Notes: generated from the sequence alone by a model not told the origin. A stretch of 64,000 nucleotides of DNA from Anaerorudis cellulosivorans (GCF_025943985.1 NZ_JAPCWE010000017.1:1-64000), one strand, 5' to 3'; shown: positions 53,814 through 63,664, counted from the stretch's first letter. Made by a program: numbers and translations.

Positions 53814-55376
53814 GGGAGATGATGTTCCTGAAGATTTTCTATCGGAACGGAACGTTTTCTTTTCGCCTTTATACGTTTTTCCCTTTTTCTCAAATCGTGT
53901 GTTTGATGAAGATTTTTCGTCGAATCTATGTCTGGGTGGAAAATCGTTTTTTGGTCGATATTCGCGTTTTTCCCGATCGTCTTCCGACAATTTTTCCCGA
54001 CGTCTGAATGGCTTCTTTTCGGTTGTCGAATTGTTATCGCGATTTCTCGCCTCGTACGATCTTTTATACGGCCTTTCGCCATCCTTTTCCGAAAACCGTT
54101 TTCCCCGATTTGATGAAAAGTCTTTTCCTTTGAAATCTTCATGAGGATTCCTTCGTGCTACCTCTGTCGTTTTCCGCTCTTTGTGTTCGCGACGAAGATC
54201 ATATTCGGTATGTTCGTGGCGAACGTGATCTTCTCGCTTGCCCGAGAAAATTTCATATTCTCGCATTTCGCATTCCAGTTGACCGTTGAACAGCGGGAAT
54301 CGCCTGCTTGCTTTCAGTCCGATTTTATCGAACAATTCTTTTTTGTAACTCAAAATATAAGCACGGTATCCCATAAAAACGTGCTTAAGCCGTTCGCCGA
54401 TTAGCGCATAGAGTTCGTCGATATCTTCAACCTTGATGCGTTCTCCATACGGAGGATTGGTCATTAACACGCCTGCCGGTTTAGGTGCTTCAGTGTATTG
54501 CTGTAATGCTTTCACCTCCAAATCGATATATTTTTTCAATCCGGCATTTCGAATATTCTTTTCGGCAACTGCAATAGCCTTTGGAGAGATGTCGGAACCA
54601 ATGATGCGATAGCGAAAGTCGCGTGCGCAGGAGTCATCATTGTAAATTTCGCTAAAAAGTTCTTCATCGAAATCGCTCCAGTTTTCAAAGGCGAAATGTT
54701 TTCGATGAATACCCGGAGGAATACCCAAGGCAATCATTGCCGCTTCAATCAGTAATGTTCCCGATCCGCACATCGGGTCGATAAAGGTGCTTTCTCCATG
54801 CCATCCCGATTTCAGGATCATGCCGGAAGCCAGCACTTCGTTAAGAGGTGCTTCGGTTTGTGCTACTCGATAGCCGCGCTTGTGCAGCGATTCACCCGAA
54901 CTGTCGAGCGACAGCGTGCAGGTTTTGTGAGTTATGTGGATATTGAATACCAAATCGGGATTACTGACACTTACCGATGGACGTTTGCCGTATTTTTCCG
55001 TAAAATAGTCGGCGATGGCGTCTTTCACCCGATAAGCGACGAACTTGGAATGGGTAAAAATGTGTGAATTAACTACCGAATCCACGGCAAAAGTTTTGTC
55101 GAGCGAAAGGTATTCTTCCCAATTCATTTTTTTCACTTCATCGTACACTTCATCGGCATTTTCGGCTTTGAAGGTATAGATGGGTTTCAATATTCTCAAC
55201 GCAGTGCGGCAATGGATATTTGCCTTGTACATTAAGGCTTTGTCTCCTGTAAAAGATACCATGCGGGTGCCGATTTCCACATTTTCGGCTCCAATACCGA
55301 TAAGTTCTTCTGCAAGTACATCTTCGAGTTCTGCCATTGTTTTGGCAATCAGGGGGAATTTGTCGGATTCGTTCAT
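53796..55376 (-). CDS. THUMP-domain class I rRNA (guanine-N2) methyltransferase with long charged tail
   Basis: RlmL/TrmN-like SAM methyltransferase. A THUMP RNA-binding domain (about 55-165) is followed by a Rossmann methyltransferase domain with DPMCGSGTLLIEAA near 205 and catalytic NPPYGERI at 312-319 (numbered from the upstream ATG at 55391). It probably makes m2G in 23S rRNA. Unlike the usual 370-390 residue form it has about 145 extra residues, rich in Arg, Lys, Glu, Asp and Ser with scattered Phe, low in hydrophobic residues and likely disordered. I start at ATG 55376, with residue 1 MNESDKFP; the upstream ATG at 55391 adds five residues. Confidence 0.9.
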   Translation of the reverse strand: MNESDKFPLIAKTMAELEDVLAEELIGIGAENVEIGTRMVSFTGDKALMYKANIHCRTALRILKPIYTFKAENADEVYDEVKKMNWEEYLSLDKTFAVDSVVNSHIFTHSKFVAYRVKDAIADYFTEKYGKRPSVSVSNPDLVFNIHITHKTCTLSLDSSGESLHKRGYRVAQTEAPLNEVLASGMILKSGWHGESTFIDPMCGSGTLLIEAAMIALGIPPGIHRKHFAFENWSDFDEELFSEIYNDDSCARDFRYRIIGSDISPKAIAVAEKNIRNAGLKKYIDLEVKALQQYTEAPKPAGVLMTNPPYGERIKVEDIDELYALIGERLKHVFMGYRAYILSYKKELFDKIGLKASRRFPLFNGQLECEMREYEIFSGKREDHVRHEHTEYDLRREHKERKTTEVARRNPHEDFKGKDFSSNRGKRFSEKDGERPYKRSYEARNRDNNSTTEKKPFRRREKLSEDDREKREYRPKNDFPPRHRFDEKSSSNTRFEKKGKTYKGEKKTFRSDRKSSGTSSPKKNEE

Positions 55377-55403
55377 TCGCGGAATTATCAATTATTTCGG
55401 GTG

Positions 55404-55411
55404 CAAAGATA
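55404..55411 (-). promoter_or_regulatory. -7 element of the THUMP methyltransferase gene
   Basis: Minus-strand TATCTTTG, a strong TAnnTTTG form, about 28 bases before the chosen ATG. Confidence 0.5.
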
Positions 55412-55541
55412 GGAAATCTTTGGTTATGAGCGATATTAAAATTGGTTGAGGAAATCGGTATAGAAGAAAAGGTGCGGTTTCAAAAATTAACCGCTGAGAA
55501 TTGAATAGTCGAAATTGTTTCCCGTTAAAAGAAGAAAGACA

Positions 55542-55575
55542 AAAAGGGTGAAATCACATTGTGATACACCCTTTT
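55542..55575 (-). terminator. Terminator downstream of the DUF3575 gene
   Basis: AAAAGGGTG pairs with CACCCTTTT, with an inner ATCAC/GTGAT stem. On the minus strand it is followed by a T/C-rich tract, 20 bases after the stop. Confidence 0.7.
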
Positions 55576-55593
55576 GCTTGTGTTTAATAGGTT

Positions 55594-56352
55594 TTAGAAT
55601 CGGTATCCGATAGAGAATGAGCCGCGAATAAATGCCCACGGCCCCTTAATCTTGACATGAGCCGAATGATCGTTAACTGTAACTTCGCTCTTGATGATAG
55701 GGATGTCCAATGCGTCTTCAATATCTTCTTTTATTTCTTCTTGATCTTGTGGAGAGATTGTCTCCTGCGTTAAACCATTAAAATTACCCGAGCTTATTCC
55801 TCCATGAATTCCCAGAATAGACCAGTCCAATACAATGTTTTTTCTCGATCCCACCAACCATTGACAACCCAGAACGATTCCCCCACTGTGTGTTTTGAGT
55901 GAACCGTCGAGATCGATCGTATGTTCTTCTTCATCGGCATCAAAAGTTGTCGATAGTTGATAGAGGGAAAAACGTTCGAACCGGTAATAAGGGCCGATGT
56001 AAAAACCTCCGCCGTATCCCGAAGCCAAATAAAATCGGAGTTCGGGCGTGAACGAGAATGTGCCCACTTCAAGTGTTTTCAACGTTTCATCGTCTGTAAA
56101 ATTTTCGAGATAAGGTACGCCTCCTCTCGGCATGAAATTGCAACCGAGGATTAAACTTACCTTTCTGCTCAGCATACGTTCGCCATAAAAAGCGTAATTC
56201 CTTATAGCAGCACCCAACAGATTAAATTTTATGATGTTCTTCCCATCTGTCGGCCCATACGACAAATACATGGGTTTCGTAGTCGGTTTGCCTTGCGAAA
56301 ACAAGGCAAGTGAACACGTTGCTGCTAACCATAAAGCAACAAATTTTTTCAT
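55594..56352 (-). CDS. DUF3575-like outer membrane beta-barrel protein
   Basis: 252 residues with a signal peptide (ending LFSQ). Alternating hydrophobic strands suggest an eight-stranded outer membrane barrel, and the C-terminal residue is Phe (SIGYRF), the usual outer-membrane targeting end. The segment NIIKFNLLGAAIRNYAFYGERMLSRKVSLILG fits DUF3575. An acidic loop near 200-215 (DQEEIKEDIEDALD) is probably surface or periplasmic. Function unknown. Stands alone between terminators or gaps. Confidence 0.78.
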   Translation of the reverse strand: MKKFVALWLAATCSLALFSQGKPTTKPMYLSYGPTDGKNIIKFNLLGAAIRNYAFYGERMLSRKVSLILGCNFMPRGGVPYLENFTDDETLKTLEVGTFSFTPELRFYLASGYGGGFYIGPYYRFERFSLYQLSTTFDADEEEHTIDLDGSLKTHSGGIVLGCQWLVGSRKNIVLDWSILGIHGGISSGNFNGLTQETISPQDQEEIKEDIEDALDIPIIKSEVTVNDHSAHVKIKGPWAFIRGSFSIGYRF

Positions 56353-56383
56353 ACCGCTTTGAATTTAAAGGGTGAATTCAAAG

Positions 56384-56391
56384 CAAATATA
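56384..56391 (-). promoter_or_regulatory. -7 element of the DUF3575 gene
   Basis: Minus-strand TATATTTG fits TAnnTTTG, 32 bases upstream of the ATG. No -33 TTTG at the right spacing. Confidence 0.4.
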
Positions 56392-56534
56392 CAGCATTAT
56401 TTTCTTTTTCGGTTTAAAAATTTAATTTATTTTTCAAATTAATGGAAATATTTTGTTCGCGGTTTTATATCAGTTGTTTTGGTTAAAATATATGCGCCTT
56501 ACAACGACTTTTTAATCATATTTTTTATCAAATA

Positions 56535-58067
56535 TTAGAGCTTTACTTTTATCTTTTTTGCTTTTGATTCATTCTTAAAAGCATCTAATGCGGTAACCAC
56601 ATACGTGTAACTGTTTTTTCCTCCTTCGTAGGGAAGAATATAGAAATTGTCCGGCGTAACTTCTAGTATATTTTCAGCTTTACCAGTATCTGTTTTTTCG
56701 CCTTTGCGAAACCGGTAGACCACAAAATACTGAGCAGCTTCGGGATTATCCGATTGTTTTTTGTGATCCCATGTAAGAAAGTGCATATCTTCGGTAAAAA
56801 CCTCGGTAAGGTTTTTAACTTTATCGGGACGTCCGTTGTGCATGTGGGTATAAGGAGGAATAAGCGATTTTGCCGGATGAATGCGGCTTTTGAGGATATC
56901 GGCTGCCTCATTGGTGTTTTCGGTGATCAGATAACCGTACCAGTAACAGTTTCCTTCCACAAATGCCATTTCACGTGATTGACGAATTTTGGTTAGCAGT
57001 TCATTTTTATCGATACTGCGTTTCAAATCCTGTCCGATATAGAGCGGGCGATCAAAACTGTTGGCGTTCCACCAGTTGAGTAAAGTCTGGTAATCGGCAT
57101 TCTTGTGGCCTATTTCCCAATACAGCTGTGGTAAATTATAGTCGACCCATCCTTTTTTCACCCACAGTTGAATGTCGGCATACAGATCACCATAATTTTC
57201 CAGTCCGTTTGTTTCGCTTCCCGAACCGTCAGGCGTGTTTTTCTTGTTGCGGTAAATGCCAAATGGGCTGATTCCGAAACGCACCCAAGGTTTTGCTCCT
57301 GCAATCGTATATTTAATCTGCTGAATAAGTAAATTGACATTGTTTCTGCGCCAATCGTCGCGCTGATTTTGCGAGAATCCTTGCAGCGCAGCGTATTTAT
57401 TGAAGCTTTTATCGTCGGGGAAAGGTTTTCCAGCAATGGGATAAGGATAAAAATAATCGTCCATGTGGATGGCATCCACATCGTATCGTGATACGATATC
57501 TTTCACTACACGACAAATAAATTCGCGGTTTTCGGGCAAACCCGGGTCGAAAAACAATTGGTTCCCATATTGAATGAATCTTTCCGGGTATTGCCAATAG
57601 ATATGGTTGGGAGCAAGCTCGTAGTTGACGTTTGTTTTTACCCGGTAGGGGTTAAGCCAGGCATGGAGTTCCATCCCTCGTTTGTGGCATTCGTCGATGA
57701 TGAAAGCCAGCGGATCAAAGTCGGGATCATCAGGTGCCTGACCCTGTTTGCCTGTCAGAAATCGACTCCAGGGTTCTATGTTCGATTTGTAAAAAGCATC
57801 TGCTTCGGGTCTTACCTGAAAAATCACGGCGTTTATCCCCGCCTCATCCAGTTTCCGTACCATTTCTGCGATGTAATGTTTCATGGCGGCACTGTTCATT
57901 TTTTGATACCGTGTTTGTCCTACAGTCTGTACCCATGTACCCCGGAATTCATGTTTCGGGGTCGGGTCGGCAACATGAATCAGTGCCTGTTTAGATGAAC
58001 CACAGGAAAAAAATAGAAAAACGGAGAGAACAAAGATCGAGTCGTATAAAATTGATTTGGGGTTCAT
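56535..58067 (-). CDS. GHL10 family glycosyl hydrolase-like lipoprotein
   Basis: 510 residues, lipoprotein-like signal with Cys22. The glycosyl hydrolase-like 10 domain (PF02638/DUF187, about 40-370) shows EFRGTWVQTVGQTRYQ, GINAVIFQVRPEADAFY, LHAWLNPYR and DVDAIHMDDYFYPYP. A C-terminal FN3-like part (about 410-510) ends it. Relatives such as YngK-type proteins are linked to cell-wall glycan; some have been shown to cut peptide-free peptidoglycan strands. The ATG overlaps the stop of the upstream antiporter gene by four bases, so they are cotranslated, though no functional link is obvious. Confidence 0.86.
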   Translation of the reverse strand: MNPKSILYDSIFVLSVFLFFSCGSSKQALIHVADPTPKHEFRGTWVQTVGQTRYQKMNSAAMKHYIAEMVRKLDEAGINAVIFQVRPEADAFYKSNIEPWSRFLTGKQGQAPDDPDFDPLAFIIDECHKRGMELHAWLNPYRVKTNVNYELAPNHIYWQYPERFIQYGNQLFFDPGLPENREFICRVVKDIVSRYDVDAIHMDDYFYPYPIAGKPFPDDKSFNKYAALQGFSQNQRDDWRRNNVNLLIQQIKYTIAGAKPWVRFGISPFGIYRNKKNTPDGSGSETNGLENYGDLYADIQLWVKKGWVDYNLPQLYWEIGHKNADYQTLLNWWNANSFDRPLYIGQDLKRSIDKNELLTKIRQSREMAFVEGNCYWYGYLITENTNEAADILKSRIHPAKSLIPPYTHMHNGRPDKVKNLTEVFTEDMHFLTWDHKKQSDNPEAAQYFVVYRFRKGEKTDTGKAENILEVTPDNFYILPYEGGKNSYTYVVTALDAFKNESKAKKIKVKL

Positions 58068-60169
58068 GAGGGTTGTTGTTTATAAATCTTGAATGGTGTA
58101 AATATGGGATGATCGGCTTCGAGCAACACATTAGGAGTATGTTGCTGTGGGTAAATAATAATGCGGTTATGGTGGGGAAAGAGGGTTTCCAAACGGGTGG
58201 GGAAATGATCAAGTCCTATAATATAGGAGATATATCCTCGATGTGCCGAAACCAACATGATGAGATCTCCCTCTTTGATGTACTCTGCGCAACTCATCGG
58301 ATTGTTCCAGTCGGTGAACGGAATGAAAACGAAAAGGTTTTTGATGTTTTTTTGATCGGCAATTGTTTTTTGTGTGTCGGGATGGCCTAGATGGACGACA
58401 GGTAGAGAAAGTTCTTGAGCCAGCTTTACCACTTTTCTCAGCCATACACTGAAGCCGTATTCTTTTTCTGCCAGTGGCGGAGAAATGACAACGATCCTAC
58501 TGTTTGAAATTAATGGTTTTTCGAGATGGCAGATAAAAAGATTTTTGTCCAGACTCCGAATGGTGGCATCTACTTTATCTCCGAGTAATTTATCGAGAAG
58601 TCCTATTTTTCCGCCCGGCCATCCCATGATGACAATATCGGCCATCGTTTCTCGCGCTGTGCGTACGATACCATTGGGGATGTTATAATCGATGGTGGTG
58701 ATAATGTCCACATTCATTTCTGCTGCAGAAGCATCCATTACCGATTCTTGTAGTTTTTGGCGGAATTTGATGATGTTTTTTTCGGCTTCTACATTATTGG
58801 GAACCACACCCAACAAGGAAACGGGATTTGGAGATTTGGGGTCTTTAATCAATAAGGCCAAGTCCACAAGATATCCTATGTTTGCCGGATTGGCAATGGC
58901 CACGAGGATTTTTTCCTGAGCATAGTTTCCCAATGCGGCGGGAGTGAAGCTGCTTTCTTCCTCCTCCATCACCAATTGTTTGGCTGCTCTTTGAGTGGCT
59001 AACGACGAAATAATGCAGGTGATGAGGATAAGGATAATGGTTCCGTTGAGGATATACTCGTCGAGAATGCCCGCCTGGTAACCAACAATGATGATTGCCA
59101 GTGTAGCTGCTGCATGTGAACTGCTTAATCCGAAAATAAGTCCCCGCTGCGATGCCGAATAATTGAACGCCTTTTGCGTGAAAAATGCCGCCAGCCATTT
59201 ACCCATAATGGCGACACAGGTTAAAACCAGCGCCACAATCAGGGTTTCCCATCCGGTAAGAACCACTTTTACGTCGACAATCATGCCCACCGAAATAAGA
59301 AAAATGGGAATAAATAAGGCATTTCCGAAAAAATCGATACGGTTCATTAAGGCTGAGGTGTGGGGAATCAGTCGGTTGAGGGCCAAGCCGGCAGCAAACG
59401 CGCCGATAATGGGTTCCAATCCCCCGAGTTCGGCAAGAAAGCCACAGACGAATAAAATGAAAAGGACAAAAATATAATGAGAATATTTATCGTCTTCCAC
59501 TTTTTGAAAAAACCATTTTGCCAGTTTTGGAATTAAGAGGAAAACAATGATGGAGAACAGGATTAACGAAACAATCAGTTTTACCCAGAATCCGCCATTC
59601 AGTGCGCCATCGTTGGCCGAGGTGATAATTGCAAGTATGATGAGCACAGCAGCATCGGTAAAGATAGTCCCCCCTACCGTAATGGCAATAGCCTGATTTT
59701 TGGAAACTCCCATCCGGCTGACAATAGGGTAGGAAACCAGGGTGTGGGTCGAAAACATGCTTGCTGTAAGAAAAGCAGGCATCTGATCGTAGCCGAGTAC
59801 ATAGCGACAAATGGGGTAACCGATCAGCAATGGAAACATAAAAGTAAAAAAACCAAAAATAAGACTTTTGTTCCGATTAGCCACAAATTCGTTGAAGTCC
59901 AGCTCTAGCCCGGCTGTAAACATGATGTACATTAATCCGATGGTGGAAAACATTTCCATACCGGAATCGTTGGAAAGGATATCGAATCCATAAGGTCCGA
60001 CAAGTATTCCGGCGATAATAAGACCGATAATGGAGGGTAGATTGATTCTTTTGAATAGGGAGGGGATAATCAGAACAATGGCTAAAAGTACCAGAAAAAC
60101 AAGGATAGGATCGTGTAGAGGCAAAGCAAAATCGCCTGTTGCAATCGATGTCGTTTGTTGAGTTTGCAC
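58064..60169 (-). CDS. CPA2-type cation:proton antiporter with C-terminal universal-stress-like domain
   Basis: 701 residues. Twelve or so membrane helices (about 25-405) form a Na+/H+ exchanger domain; GLELDFNEFVANR near 88, GGTIFTDAAVLII near 166 and GLSSSHAAATLAIIIVG near 350 are Kef/NapA-like landmarks. The last 270 residues are soluble and hold two universal-stress-protein-like segments (ILVAIANPANIGYLV and RIVVISPPLAEKEYGFSVW), suggesting control by nucleotides or ligands. Predicted role is K+ or Na+ and pH balance. It is the first gene of a two-gene operon and divergent from uvrA. Confidence 0.88.
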   Translation of the reverse strand: MQTQQTTSIATGDFALPLHDPILVFLVLLAIVLIIPSLFKRINLPSIIGLIIAGILVGPYGFDILSNDSGMEMFSTIGLMYIMFTAGLELDFNEFVANRNKSLIFGFFTFMFPLLIGYPICRYVLGYDQMPAFLTASMFSTHTLVSYPIVSRMGVSKNQAIAITVGGTIFTDAAVLIILAIITSANDGALNGGFWVKLIVSLILFSIIVFLLIPKLAKWFFQKVEDDKYSHYIFVLFILFVCGFLAELGGLEPIIGAFAAGLALNRLIPHTSALMNRIDFFGNALFIPIFLISVGMIVDVKVVLTGWETLIVALVLTCVAIMGKWLAAFFTQKAFNYSASQRGLIFGLSSSHAAATLAIIIVGYQAGILDEYILNGTIILILITCIISSLATQRAAKQLVMEEEESSFTPAALGNYAQEKILVAIANPANIGYLVDLALLIKDPKSPNPVSLLGVVPNNVEAEKNIIKFRQKLQESVMDASAAEMNVDIITTIDYNIPNGIVRTARETMADIVIMGWPGGKIGLLDKLLGDKVDATIRSLDKNLFICHLEKPLISNSRIVVISPPLAEKEYGFSVWLRKVVKLAQELSLPVVHLGHPDTQKTIADQKNIKNLFVFIPFTDWNNPMSCAEYIKEGDLIMLVSAHRGYISYIIGLDHFPTRLETLFPHHNRIIIYPQQHTPNVLLEADHPIFTPFKIYKQQPS

Positions 60170-60252
60170 TTTTATTTCCTTGATTTAGAGGTGATTTTAA
60201 GAATAATAGTGCCTGGATAAAACTTCATGCGAAATGAATTTTCATCTAGGTG

Positions 60253-60260
60253 CAAAAATA
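60253..60260 (-). promoter_or_regulatory. -7 element of the antiporter operon
   Basis: Minus-strand TATTTTTG fits TAnnTTTG, about 85 bases upstream of the ATG. Confidence 0.4.
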
Positions 60261-60317
60261 GTCAAATTATTTCGATTTATTGACATTGATGTACTTTTTT
60301 GTCGCTGCTAAAGTGAT

Positions 60318-60325
60318 TATCTTTG
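60318..60325 (+). promoter_or_regulatory. -7 element of uvrA
   Basis: TATCTTTG fits TAnnTTTG, 12 bases before the first ATG; a TTTG lies 16 bases further upstream. The leader would be very short. Confidence 0.5.
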
Positions 60326-60337
60326 CATATTTAAAAC

Positions 60338-63136
60338 ATGATGAGCAATCTTAAGCAAATCGAAATAAAAGGTGCACGCGTCAATAATTTGAAAAACGTT
60401 GATGTAACCATTCCCCGAAATACGTTTACCGTTATTACCGGACTTTCGGGTTCGGGGAAATCGTCGTTGGCATTCGATACACTGTATGCTGAGGGACAGC
60501 GACGTTACGTAGAGAGCCTTTCGGCTTATGTACGGCAGTTTCTTGGTCGCATGAACAAACCCGAGTGCGATTACATCAAAGGCATTCCTCCCGCCATTGC
60601 AATCGAACAAAAGGTGAATACCCGCAATCCGCGTTCAACAGTAGGCACTTCCACCGAAATTTACGATTATCTGCGTCTGCTTTATGCACGTATCGGGAAA
60701 ACCATTTCGCCTGTTTCGGGTAAAGAGGTGAAAAGGCATTATGTGAGCGATGTCATTCGCAAGATGCTGGAATATCGCGAAGGCACGCGTATGGTTGTTC
60801 TTTCTCCCATCGTGTTGCGCAACGGGCGCGATTTGCGTGAACAGTTGAATATCCTGATCAAGGAAGGATTCACTCGGGTAAATGTTGGGGATGAATTTTA
60901 TCGGATCGACGAGCTGCTTGCACAAAAAAATCTTCCTCCGGCAGAAGAAGTGATGCTGGTGATCGATCGTCTTTCGTGTTCCTCCGACAAAGCCACCATC
61001 AACCGGTTGTCCGATTCGTTGGAAACGGCTTTTCTGGAAGGAGAAGGAGAGTGTGTGGTGCGATTTTGGGGAGAAAAGGGGGTTGAGTCGTATACTTTTT
61101 CCAACCGCTTCGAAGCCGACGGGATAAAGTTCGAAGAACCAACCGAACTGATGTTCAATTTCAACAGTCCGGTTGGTGCTTGTCCCCAATGCGAGGGGTT
61201 CGGCATGGTTATAGGAATCGATGAGAATCTGGTAATTCCCGACAAAAGCCTGTCGGTTCAGGAAGAATGTGTGCAGTGTTGGAGAGGCGAAAAAATGAGC
61301 GAATGGCGCAAGGAGTTTGTCAACAATGCCTACAAAGTGGATTTTCCCATTTATCGGGCCTATTACGATTTGACCGACGAAGAAAAGGACATTTTGTGGA
61401 ACGGGCGTCATGAATTGGGCATTTATGGCATAAACGATTTCTTTCGGATGCTTGAGCAGAATCTCTACAAAATACAATATCGGGTCATGCTGGCGCGCTA
61501 TCGAGGCAAAACTGTTTGTCCCCAATGCAAAGGCACGCGATTAAAACCTGAGGCATTGTATGTGAAAGTTGGCGGAAAATCGATTACCGAACTGGTAACA
61601 ATGCCGGTTGTCGAACTTAAGGATTTTTTTAATCGGTTGAACTTGGACGAAACCGATGCTTTCATTGCCGAGCGCTTGCTCATCGAGATTCATAACCGAT
61701 TGCAGTTTCTGATCGATGTGGGGTTAGGTTATCTTACCCTTAATCGCCTTTCCAATACCCTTTCCGGAGGAGAGAGTCAGCGCATTAACCTCGCTTCGTC
61801 GCTCGGGAACAGCCTGGTGGGATCGCTCTATATTCTCGATGAACCCAGCATCGGACTCCATTCGCGGGATACCCATTTGCTCATTCAGGTACTCAGAAGG
61901 TTGCAGCAGTTAGGCAATACGGTGGTTGTTGTGGAGCACGATGAAGAGATTATCCGTGCGGCAGATTACATTATCGATATTGGACCAAAAGCGGGAGTAC
62001 TGGGTGGTGAAATCATATATCAGGGGAAGGTGTCGGAATTGGAAATGAATTCCGATAGTTACACCGTGAAGTATCTCACAGGAGAAGAAAAGATAGAAGT
62101 GCCCAAAACGCGTCGCAAATGGAACAATTACATCGAAGTGAAAGGTGTACGCCAGCATAATCTGAAGAATATCGACGTGAAGTTTCCGCTCAACGTAATG
62201 ACGGTGGTGACCGGTGTGAGCGGATCGGGCAAATCGTCCCTCGTAAACGATGTGCTTTATAATGCTTTGATGTATCAGTACAAAGGTACGGCTATGGAAC
62301 ATGCCGAATTCAACGGCCTTTCAGGCGATATTAAATTGGCAAAACATGTCGAGTACGTCGATCAGAATCCTATCGGCAAATCGTCACGCTCAAATCCGGT
62401 AACCTACCTCAAGGCGTATGACGAGATCCGTAAGCTTTTCGCCGCGCAACCGCTATCTAAACAAATGAATTTTTCGCCTGCCTACTTCTCGTTCAATGTA
62501 GAAGGAGGACGATGCGAAGAGTGTAAAGGGGAAGGTACCATCACAGTGGAAATGCAGTTTATGGCCGATATCAAGCTGGAGTGTGAAGCCTGTCATGGTA
62601 AACGATTCTCGCCCGAAGTACTCGAAGTGGAATATCGGGGAATGAATATTTACGATGTGTTGGAAATGACTGTGGATCAGGCGATCGATTTTTTTGGTGC
62701 ACAAAAAGGATCAATCGAGAAAAAGATAGTGAAACGTCTTCAACCCCTTCACGATGTCGGTTTGGGTTATGTAAAACTGGGACAGTCGTCAGCTACACTA
62801 TCAGGTGGTGAAAATCAGCGGGTTAAGCTGGCTTATTATCTGGGTGAAGAAAAAACCGAACCTACCCTTTTTATTTTCGACGAACCCACGACCGGTTTGC
62901 ACTTTCATGATATCAAAACACTGCTGAAAGCTTTTGATGCGCTGCTTGAGAGAGGTCACACGGTTATTATTATCGAGCATAACCTGGAAGTGATCAAGTG
63001 TGCCGACCATATTATCGATTTGGGTCCCGAAGGCGGAAAAGCCGGGGGATACATTGTCTGTGAAGGTACACCTGAGCAAGTTGCCGCTTGCGATAAATCG
63101 TATACCGGCCGGTTTTTAAAAGAGAAATTGCAATGA
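60338..63136 (+). CDS. uvrA: Excinuclease ABC subunit A (UvrA)
   Basis: Damage-recognition ATPase of nucleotide excision repair, 932 residues. Two ABC ATPase modules are present: Walker A GLSGSGKS at 35-42 and GVSGSGKSSL near 627; signatures LSGGESQR near 476 and LSGGENQR near 820. Zinc-binding cysteine pairs are at CPQC near 280 and CEEC...CEAC near 725-750. Full length, all ATPase and zinc motifs intact. There are two ATGs in a row at 60338 and 60341. A terminator follows. Confidence 0.96.
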   Translation: MMSNLKQIEIKGARVNNLKNVDVTIPRNTFTVITGLSGSGKSSLAFDTLYAEGQRRYVESLSAYVRQFLGRMNKPECDYIKGIPPAIAIEQKVNTRNPRSTVGTSTEIYDYLRLLYARIGKTISPVSGKEVKRHYVSDVIRKMLEYREGTRMVVLSPIVLRNGRDLREQLNILIKEGFTRVNVGDEFYRIDELLAQKNLPPAEEVMLVIDRLSCSSDKATINRLSDSLETAFLEGEGECVVRFWGEKGVESYTFSNRFEADGIKFEEPTELMFNFNSPVGACPQCEGFGMVIGIDENLVIPDKSLSVQEECVQCWRGEKMSEWRKEFVNNAYKVDFPIYRAYYDLTDEEKDILWNGRHELGIYGINDFFRMLEQNLYKIQYRVMLARYRGKTVCPQCKGTRLKPEALYVKVGGKSITELVTMPVVELKDFFNRLNLDETDAFIAERLLIEIHNRLQFLIDVGLGYLTLNRLSNTLSGGESQRINLASSLGNSLVGSLYILDEPSIGLHSRDTHLLIQVLRRLQQLGNTVVVVEHDEEIIRAADYIIDIGPKAGVLGGEIIYQGKVSELEMNSDSYTVKYLTGEEKIEVPKTRRKWNNYIEVKGVRQHNLKNIDVKFPLNVMTVVTGVSGSGKSSLVNDVLYNALMYQYKGTAMEHAEFNGLSGDIKLAKHVEYVDQNPIGKSSRSNPVTYLKAYDEIRKLFAAQPLSKQMNFSPAYFSFNVEGGRCEECKGEGTITVEMQFMADIKLECEACHGKRFSPEVLEVEYRGMNIYDVLEMTVDQAIDFFGAQKGSIEKKIVKRLQPLHDVGLGYVKLGQSSATLSGGENQRVKLAYYLGEEKTEPTLFIFDEPTTGLHFHDIKTLLKAFDALLERGHTVIIIEHNLEVIKCADHIIDLGPEGGKAGGYIVCEGTPEQVAACDKSYTGRFLKEKLQ

Positions 63137-63157
63137 AATTCCTCTTTTATTCTGCAT

Positions 63158-63182
63158 AACCCCGGTTGCGGGTGTTTTTTAA
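63158..63182 (+). terminator. Intrinsic terminator after uvrA
   Basis: CCCG (63161-63164) pairs with CGGG (63169-63172) around GTTG, followed by six T. Short but GC-rich. Confidence 0.65.
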
Positions 63183-63189
63183 TCTTATT

Positions 63190-63531
63190 TCAATACACCG
63201 ATACCCCGGCGGCGCTTTGCATTAAATCCGTAATGGATGACCAAAATGCGGCCAAAAATAAGATGTAAAGTATCAAGCCGATAGCAGTCCACACTAGGGA
63301 TGCTTTTGCCCAGTTTGATTTGTTGGGATTAATGTTTTTGTCGAATGCCCAAATAAACAGCATCACGATGTTTACAATGGGAATAATCATAATGAGATAG
63401 ATGATGAGCCAGTCTTTTACTTTCATCACGGGTGCCTGTTGAAAATCATCGCATGTTTCCACCGGGGTTGCCGTCGGCGGAGTTACTGGCTGTTGTTGAT
63501 TAGATTGAAATTCTTCGTTTTCCATTTTCAA
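63190..63531 (-). CDS. Small two-helix membrane protein, function unknown
   Basis: 113 residues. A polar, Gln/Pro/Thr-rich N-terminal 33 residues precede two transmembrane helices (about 40-62 and 78-100) separated by a short basic loop (KNINPNKSNWAKAS). The layout recalls small Bacteroidota envelope proteins with an interaction-type N-terminus, but I assign no family. The start may be the second ATG at 63525. It converges on uvrA. Confidence 0.65.
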   Translation of the reverse strand: MKMENEEFQSNQQQPVTPPTATPVETCDDFQQAPVMKVKDWLIIYLIMIIPIVNIVMLFIWAFDKNINPNKSNWAKASLVWTAIGLILYILFLAAFWSSITDLMQSAAGVSVY

Positions 63532-63634
63532 ATAAAGTTAGATTCTTAATAGATTAACATCGCAACGATAAAAAAGTTTGAAAAATGATCGAAAGGATGA
63601 CTGTTTTATCAAAAATGGAGATTCAGAAAAAATA

Positions 63635-63664
63635 TTGGCAGAATGTCTCCCGACGCCCTGCCAA
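63635..63664. repeat. Inverted repeat upstream of the small membrane protein gene
   Basis: TTGGCAG (63635-63641) and CTGCCAA (63658-63664) are perfect reverse complements with a 16-base loop. A minus-strand TATATTTG at 63710-63717 could start a leader that contains it. Confidence 0.4.
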
